From the NCBI GenBank assembly GCA_033764965.1, contig JANRIN010000154.1:1-64000 (forward strand): DNA of 64,000 bases, read 5' to 3'. This DNA is from JSC-12 sp033764965. Its GTDB lineage: Bacteria; Cyanobacteriota; Cyanobacteriia; Leptolyngbyales; Leptolyngbyaceae. Below the pieces are notes generated by a model, which saw nothing but the letters and a program-made list of their open reading frames with translations, had not been told where the DNA came from and searched no databases. Made by a program: the position numbers and the translations under genes. Below, one piece after another: positions 60,274-64,000 of the stretch (position 1 is its first letter; the number at the start of each line of letters is the position of its first letter).

Positions 60274-61602
60274 CTAGAAAAACTCCAGGTAGCGATCGAC
60301 TTCCCACTGGGAAACATGGCGCATATATTCCACCCATTCCATTTGTTTCAAGTCAATAAATTCATCCGCTAGCACACCTAGCGCATCTTTGATGACTGTA
60401 TCCGCTTTGAGGGCGACGATCGCCTCATGCAAACTTTGAGGCAAAGTCCGGATGCCCTTGGCTTGCAGGTCTTGTTCAGACAGATCGTACAGGTTGAAGT
60501 TATGCGGCTCACCGGGATCAATTTCGTTTTCGATCCCATCCAACCCTGCCGCGATCGCGGCGGCTGTCGCCAGATAGGGATTGCAGGAACCATCCGCCAG
60601 GCGCAGTTCTAAACGTCCACCCGGAATGCGAACCATCGTCGAGCGGTTGTTGTCGCCGTAGGTGATGTAAGCGGGTGCCCAGGTTGCCCCACTCAGCGAT
60701 CGTCCCACCACCAAACGCTTGTAAGAATTGATGCTGGGAGCGCAAAGAGCCGTGAGGGCACCTGCATGAGTTAGCAAACCTCCTAGAAAGTGGTACGCCA
60801 ATTTCGACAAGCCCAACTGTCGCGGATCGCTGTCATCAGCAAATAGGTTAGATGTGCCATCGGACAAGGATAGGTGAATGTGCATCCCTGTTCCGGTGCG
60901 ATTGGCAAATGGCTTTGGCATGAAGGAGCAGATTAAGCCCAATTCTCTAGCGATTTCGGACGCTGCCATTTTGAAGAAAATGTAGCGATCAGCAGTGGTG
61001 AGGCAATCGGTGTAGGTGTAATTAATTTCAAATTGGCCATTGGCATCTTCGTGATCAATTTGATAGACATCAAAGCCCACCGTTTGTAAATTAGTCACAA
61101 GTTTTTCGAGAAATACCGCACTACGAGATAAACCCCGAAAGTCGTAGCAAGGCTTGTCTAAGGTATCAGTGTCATCAAAGGGATGAATCTGACCCCGCTC
61201 ATCTTTCCGTAACAAAGCAAATTCCGGTTCAACTCCTGTGTTGAGCGTCCAGCCTTTTTGCATCAGCCGTTCAATTTGTTGCATCAAAATGTAACGCGCA
61301 TCGTAAGCGTAGGGTTCACCTTTGACGTGACCCACACACACAATTCGTGCGAACCCTGGCATCCAGGGAACCAAAGACAGCGTAGACAAATCCCCGACTG
61401 CCATGTAATCCTGGCTACTCGGCTCCATGCCCAACCCCCACACGGCAAACCCCGCAAAACCCGCTCCTGGATTGAGAATGTCTTCAAAGTGCGAAGCTGG
61501 AACCGCTTTCGTTTTAGCAACTCCATGAATATCTACAAATTGTGCCAGGACAAATTTAATTTGATGGGCTTCAAGAAAGGTTTTGGCTGCTGCTAGGTTC
61601 AT
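60274..61602 (-). CDS. gmaS: Glutamine synthetase-family ligase, GlnT/GmaS type
   Basis: 442 residues. GS fold: LNTGVEPEFALLRKDE (metal Glu), QFEINYTYTDCL, FMPKPFANRTGTGMHIHLSL (ATP and His), SINSYKRLVVG, MVRIPGGRLELRLADGSCNPYLATAAAIAAGLDGIEN. In methylotrophs such proteins join glutamate and methylamine to gamma-glutamylmethylamide; ordinary cyanobacterial GlnA/GlnN look different. The following mgs genes support this reading, but glutamine as product is not excluded. It begins the mgsA-mgsB run; the ankyrin gene is 132 nt upstream. Confidence 0.85.
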   Translation of the reverse strand: MNLAAAKTFLEAHQIKFVLAQFVDIHGVAKTKAVPASHFEDILNPGAGFAGFAVWGLGMEPSSQDYMAVGDLSTLSLVPWMPGFARIVCVGHVKGEPYAYDARYILMQQIERLMQKGWTLNTGVEPEFALLRKDERGQIHPFDDTDTLDKPCYDFRGLSRSAVFLEKLVTNLQTVGFDVYQIDHEDANGQFEINYTYTDCLTTADRYIFFKMAASEIARELGLICSFMPKPFANRTGTGMHIHLSLSDGTSNLFADDSDPRQLGLSKLAYHFLGGLLTHAGALTALCAPSINSYKRLVVGRSLSGATWAPAYITYGDNNRSTMVRIPGGRLELRLADGSCNPYLATAAAIAAGLDGIENEIDPGEPHNFNLYDLSEQDLQAKGIRTLPQSLHEAIVALKADTVIKDALGVLADEFIDLKQMEWVEYMRHVSQWEVDRYLEFF

Positions 61603-61734
61603 TCAGTTTTCTCCGGTGTTATGCGCAAGGTCTTGCTTAGAACTATGAACTAATTCCCCTATGGGATCGCGGTTTACTTGATTAAAGTAGTGTTGTCATA
61701 ACTTAAACCCAATGTCACTAAATCAAGTTTTACC

Positions 61735-62580
61735 CTACTGCGCCCCTGCCTCAACTAGAAGCTGAATAATTTCTTTGCCAGCTTTCGGGTTGAAGTAACT
61801 TGAATAAGTATTAGCTTGCATCAGAACTGTCTGACCTTGGACAGCAGCATTAACGTCTGCTCCTGCCCCAATGAGCATTTTGATGATGCTCTTATCTCCA
61901 CTTCCTATCGCAGCCATCAGAGGTGTCATTCCAGCACCCAAAGGATTTGGATCTGCCCCAGATTTTAGTAGCAGTTGCACCGTTTCAAACTTTCCTTTTT
62001 GACAAGCATATAATAGCGCTGTATTACTCTCCTCGTCTAAGGCATTGACGTTTACTCCAGATCTAATCATTTGCCTGATTTTTCTAATATCAGTACGTCT
62101 AACTGCATCAATAAAATCTGTAGTTAACTCATCAACCTCGTATTCAGGCAATTTTGTAGATAAGGTCTGTTCAACCTCCTGTTGTAGCTCCGGTAATGTA
62201 AGTGGTAAAAGGTAATTAAAAATCTCTTGAGCACCAATTTCAGCGGCAATTTTTAGAGCAAAATTTCCGCCATCTCTAATCATATTGACACTTGCTCCCT
62301 CATTAACCAGGAGTTGAACAATTTCAAAATTCCCGCTGTGTACGGCATCCATTAATGCTGTTGTTACATCTGGATTCTCAGAGGGTGAATCTACATTGGC
62401 TCCATTGGCAAGGAATAATTGAACTACCTCTAAATTGCCTGATGCTGCTGCTAAACCGAGAAGTGTATTTTCCTCCACTGTATCGTTCACATCCAATTCG
62501 CCACTTACAATGAGGCTTTCCAAGCTTTCTATTTCATTATTTTCGATAGCTTCTAAAACAACTGTTAAGGAATCAAGCAT
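61735..62580 (-). CDS. Ankyrin-repeat protein
   Basis: 281 residues. Seven or so ankyrin units with the NxxxxTALxxAxxxGxxxxVxxLLxxGAxxN pattern, e.g. NTLLGLAAASGNLEVVQLFLANGANVD, TALMDAVHSGNFEIVQLLVNEGASVN, NTALLYACQKGKFETVQLLLKSGADPN, MTPLMAAIGSGDKSIIKMLIGAGADVN. No signal or catalytic part. It sits between the mgd and gmaS-mgs genes on the same strand, with AT-rich gaps on both sides; it looks like a later insertion into the operon, and its codon use is AT-richer than that of its neighbours. Confidence 0.9.
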   Translation of the reverse strand: MLDSLTVVLEAIENNEIESLESLIVSGELDVNDTVEENTLLGLAAASGNLEVVQLFLANGANVDSPSENPDVTTALMDAVHSGNFEIVQLLVNEGASVNMIRDGGNFALKIAAEIGAQEIFNYLLPLTLPELQQEVEQTLSTKLPEYEVDELTTDFIDAVRRTDIRKIRQMIRSGVNVNALDEESNTALLYACQKGKFETVQLLLKSGADPNPLGAGMTPLMAAIGSGDKSIIKMLIGAGADVNAAVQGQTVLMQANTYSSYFNPKAGKEIIQLLVEAGAQ

Positions 62581-62710
62581 GAGTTAAGCTCTCCTTCAGT
62601 AATTAATTTTTCTAGTTTGGTTTACTCCAAACAGATACTGTCTCTGGAATCTGAAGTTCTCCGCTTGTTATATCCGCGATCGCTCCCTAGCTCAACCGCA
62701 AATAAAGGAG

Positions 62711-63391
62711 TCATAACAAAAATTCTGTGCTGATCGCGCCACCTCCCAACTCTGTTGCAATCTCCATCAAAGTTTGCCAGAAATAGGTGCCAAAAGTACC
62801 ATCACACCAGAGGCGATAAAATGGTTTGCCGCTGCGTTCACTCGGAAGCACCGTTACAGCCACTCCAATCATGGACGTGAGAATAATCGGACGATCGCTC
62901 AACGCCAAGGCTTGAAAATTGAAACTACAGGTTTGGCGGAGCAGATCAGGCAAGCGATCGCCCATTAAGCCCAATGCTAAATCCTGTCTCAAAACGGGGT
63001 ACACCCTGGCAGGTGGAGCTTGACAGGCGTATGCTAAACGGGGGGCAAGCGTTGTGCTCAGGCTATCTTCAATCAAGTACTCCGTCAGCCCTAATCGGGC
63101 AATCATTGCTCCACCCGATAAAGGCTGCCAGGAATTAGGGCGCAGTTCTGGCAACGATAGATCTGCCCCCGTAGGCGTTTTGAGTCCCTGTTGAGAGAGC
63201 CACTCCGCCGCATTCGCTCCCTTTACCCCAAAGCGCTGAAGACACGATAAATCCATGACCTCGACCTGAGAACTTGGTTGTGTAGCTGTCGTGATTGCAG
63301 TCAAGCAAGGCATCCCGTTGATGGTCTTCCAGGTGCCGTCGAGAGCTTGCAAGGCAGCGTGAATGGGACTAAGACGCAAGGGTGTTTTCAT
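62711..63391 (-). CDS. soxG: Sarcosine oxidase gamma subunit-like (MgdD/SoxG)
   Basis: 226 residues. SoxG-family: starts LRLSPIHAAL, then VEVMDLSCLQRFGVKGANAAEWLSQQGLKTPTGADLSLP and WCDGTFGTYFWQTLMEIA. SoxG is the folding/assembly-related gamma subunit of the four-subunit sarcosine oxidase or the delta-type subunit of N-methylglutamate dehydrogenase. ATG overlaps the stop of the alpha-like gene (ATGA), so coupled translation. The mgs genes nearby favour N-methylglutamate dehydrogenase. Confidence 0.8.
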   Translation of the reverse strand: MKTPLRLSPIHAALQALDGTWKTINGMPCLTAITTATQPSSQVEVMDLSCLQRFGVKGANAAEWLSQQGLKTPTGADLSLPELRPNSWQPLSGGAMIARLGLTEYLIEDSLSTTLAPRLAYACQAPPARVYPVLRQDLALGLMGDRLPDLLRQTCSFNFQALALSDRPIILTSMIGVAVTVLPSERSGKPFYRLWCDGTFGTYFWQTLMEIATELGGGAISTEFLL

Positions 63392-64000
63392 ACAGCAAGT
63401 TCCTGCCGTGGCATTACAGGTTCCTTCTGGCGAGTATTTTCTGGGTCATAGAATGGTGTAGAACTGACTGTCGCCGGAATGAGGGAACGATCGCTGAGGC
63501 GAATCCAAATTAAGTCGCCAACTGTTGCCAGCTTAGGTGTAACGTAGGCAAGCCCAATGTATCGTTGTAAAATTGGACTGTAGGCGATGCTGGTGACTCG
63601 CCCAGCAATGTCCTCTCCATCTATCACCAAATGACATTCCTGGGGTGGCGTACCCTCAAAGTTTGGCTCTAGCATAAACCCAACCAGTTTTTGCTGAGCG
63701 GGAAGTTTCGCGATCGTCCGTAAACTGCGTTGACCCACAAAAAAGGGCTTATCCATCTTCACTGCCCACTCCAAGCCTGCAGCTCCCGGCGTTGTTAAAC
63801 CATCCGTATCCTGTCCCACGATCAAATGCCCTTTTTCCAGGCGCAAAAGCCGCTGGGCTTCCACGCCAAAAGGTGCGATGCCGGAAGCTACACCCGCATC
63901 CATCAACGCATCCCACAATGCTGGAGCTGATTCTGCTGCTACGTGAATTTCGTAGCCCCACTCGCCCACAAATCCCACCCGCATCAGCAGTGCAGGAGCT
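63388..64000 (-). CDS. soxA: Sarcosine oxidase alpha subunit-like (MgdC/SoxA), C-terminal part only
   Basis: Cut by the window end; about 204 C-terminal residues visible. These are the folate-binding GcvT-type domain: RVGFVGEWGYEIHVAAESAPALWDALMDAGVASGIAPFGVEAQRLLRLEKGHLIVGQDTDGLTTP, then SRLT-like GRVTSIAYSPIL...YIGLAYVTP. In full-length proteins this follows an NAD/FAD-binding part. It transfers the methylene group to tetrahydrofolate. The beta and delta subunit genes are expected beyond 64000. Confidence 0.85.
   Translation of the reverse strand, partial: APALLMRVGFVGEWGYEIHVAAESAPALWDALMDAGVASGIAPFGVEAQRLLRLEKGHLIVGQDTDGLTTPGAAGLEWAVKMDKPFFVGQRSLRTIAKLPAQQKLVGFMLEPNFEGTPPQECHLVIDGEDIAGRVTSIAYSPILQRYIGLAYVTPKLATVGDLIWIRLSDRSLIPATVSSTPFYDPENTRQKEPVMPRQELAV

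Noticed and set aside
61603..61734. glnA-type glutamine riboswitch before the GmaS-type gene
   Set aside because: No copy of the conserved glnA RNA core was found in the short intergenic region.

Overview
The window reads as chromosome of a filamentous-type cyanobacterium. Evidence: very frequent copies of the palindrome GCGATCGC (HIP1) inside and between genes; a phycobilisome-fold protein; a plant-type 2Fe-2S ferredoxin with the C-terminal tail seen in cyanobacteria; a CcaA-like beta-carbonic anhydrase; a LysR gene of the RbcR type; DUF4278, Uma2, DUF2809 and short tandem 7-mer repeats typical of the phylum. No rRNA or tRNA gene was seen. One structured RNA, 6S RNA, is clear.

Layout. 1-2.5 kb: a fused DNA methyltransferase-nuclease gene lies between two integron-type attC-like sites, so it looks like a gene cassette. 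3-14.7 kb: housekeeping and hypothetical genes (DUF2809, GST, two tandem lipoproteins, GNAT, GIY-YIG, an exported-looking ClpP, TPR proteins, a sigma-like factor, a CHAD protein), an intact IS982-family element and a small non-autonomous relative of it. 15-31 kb: ClpB, an orphan HicB with a partner, TrmL, a LysM/M23 peptidase, a LOG protein, 6S RNA, dienelactone hydrolase, Uma2, GntR, DUF4278, an EamA transporter with a coiled-coil front, HNH, and a HicA-HicB pair directly behind alaS (31.1-33.8 kb). 34-39 kb: phycobilisome-like protein, ferredoxin, a roadblock-like protein, RbcR-type regulator and a zinc-finger Ser/Thr kinase. 39-48.5 kb: PstS-like protein, a fused dipeptide-type ABC ATPase, a PQQ-type sugar dehydrogenase, a large subtilase with VCBS and Calx-beta modules, and carbonic anhydrase.

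48.7-64 kb is the most unusual part. On the minus strand lie the parts of an N-methylglutamate pathway: sarcosine oxidase alpha and gamma type subunits (mgdC/mgdD-like), a GlnT/GmaS-type synthetase, and the three glutamate-synthase-like pieces MgsA, MgsB and MgsC. MgsB and MgsC are separated by an 8.6-kb accessory island. The island has two modules: (i) lipoxygenase, cytochrome P450 and an unknown protein in one operon, a candidate oxylipin pathway; (ii) a small protein, a protein of unknown function and a MACPF/perforin pore-former in a second operon, the last two sharing an N-terminal domain, with a small HTH regulator transcribed divergently. Three same-direction copies of one short palindromic repeat sit at the left edge, between the modules, and at the right edge. 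A working model is that the island makes a membrane-attacking protein together with oxidised fatty acids, inserted into a nitrogen-metabolism operon; the functional link between the modules is inference from position only.
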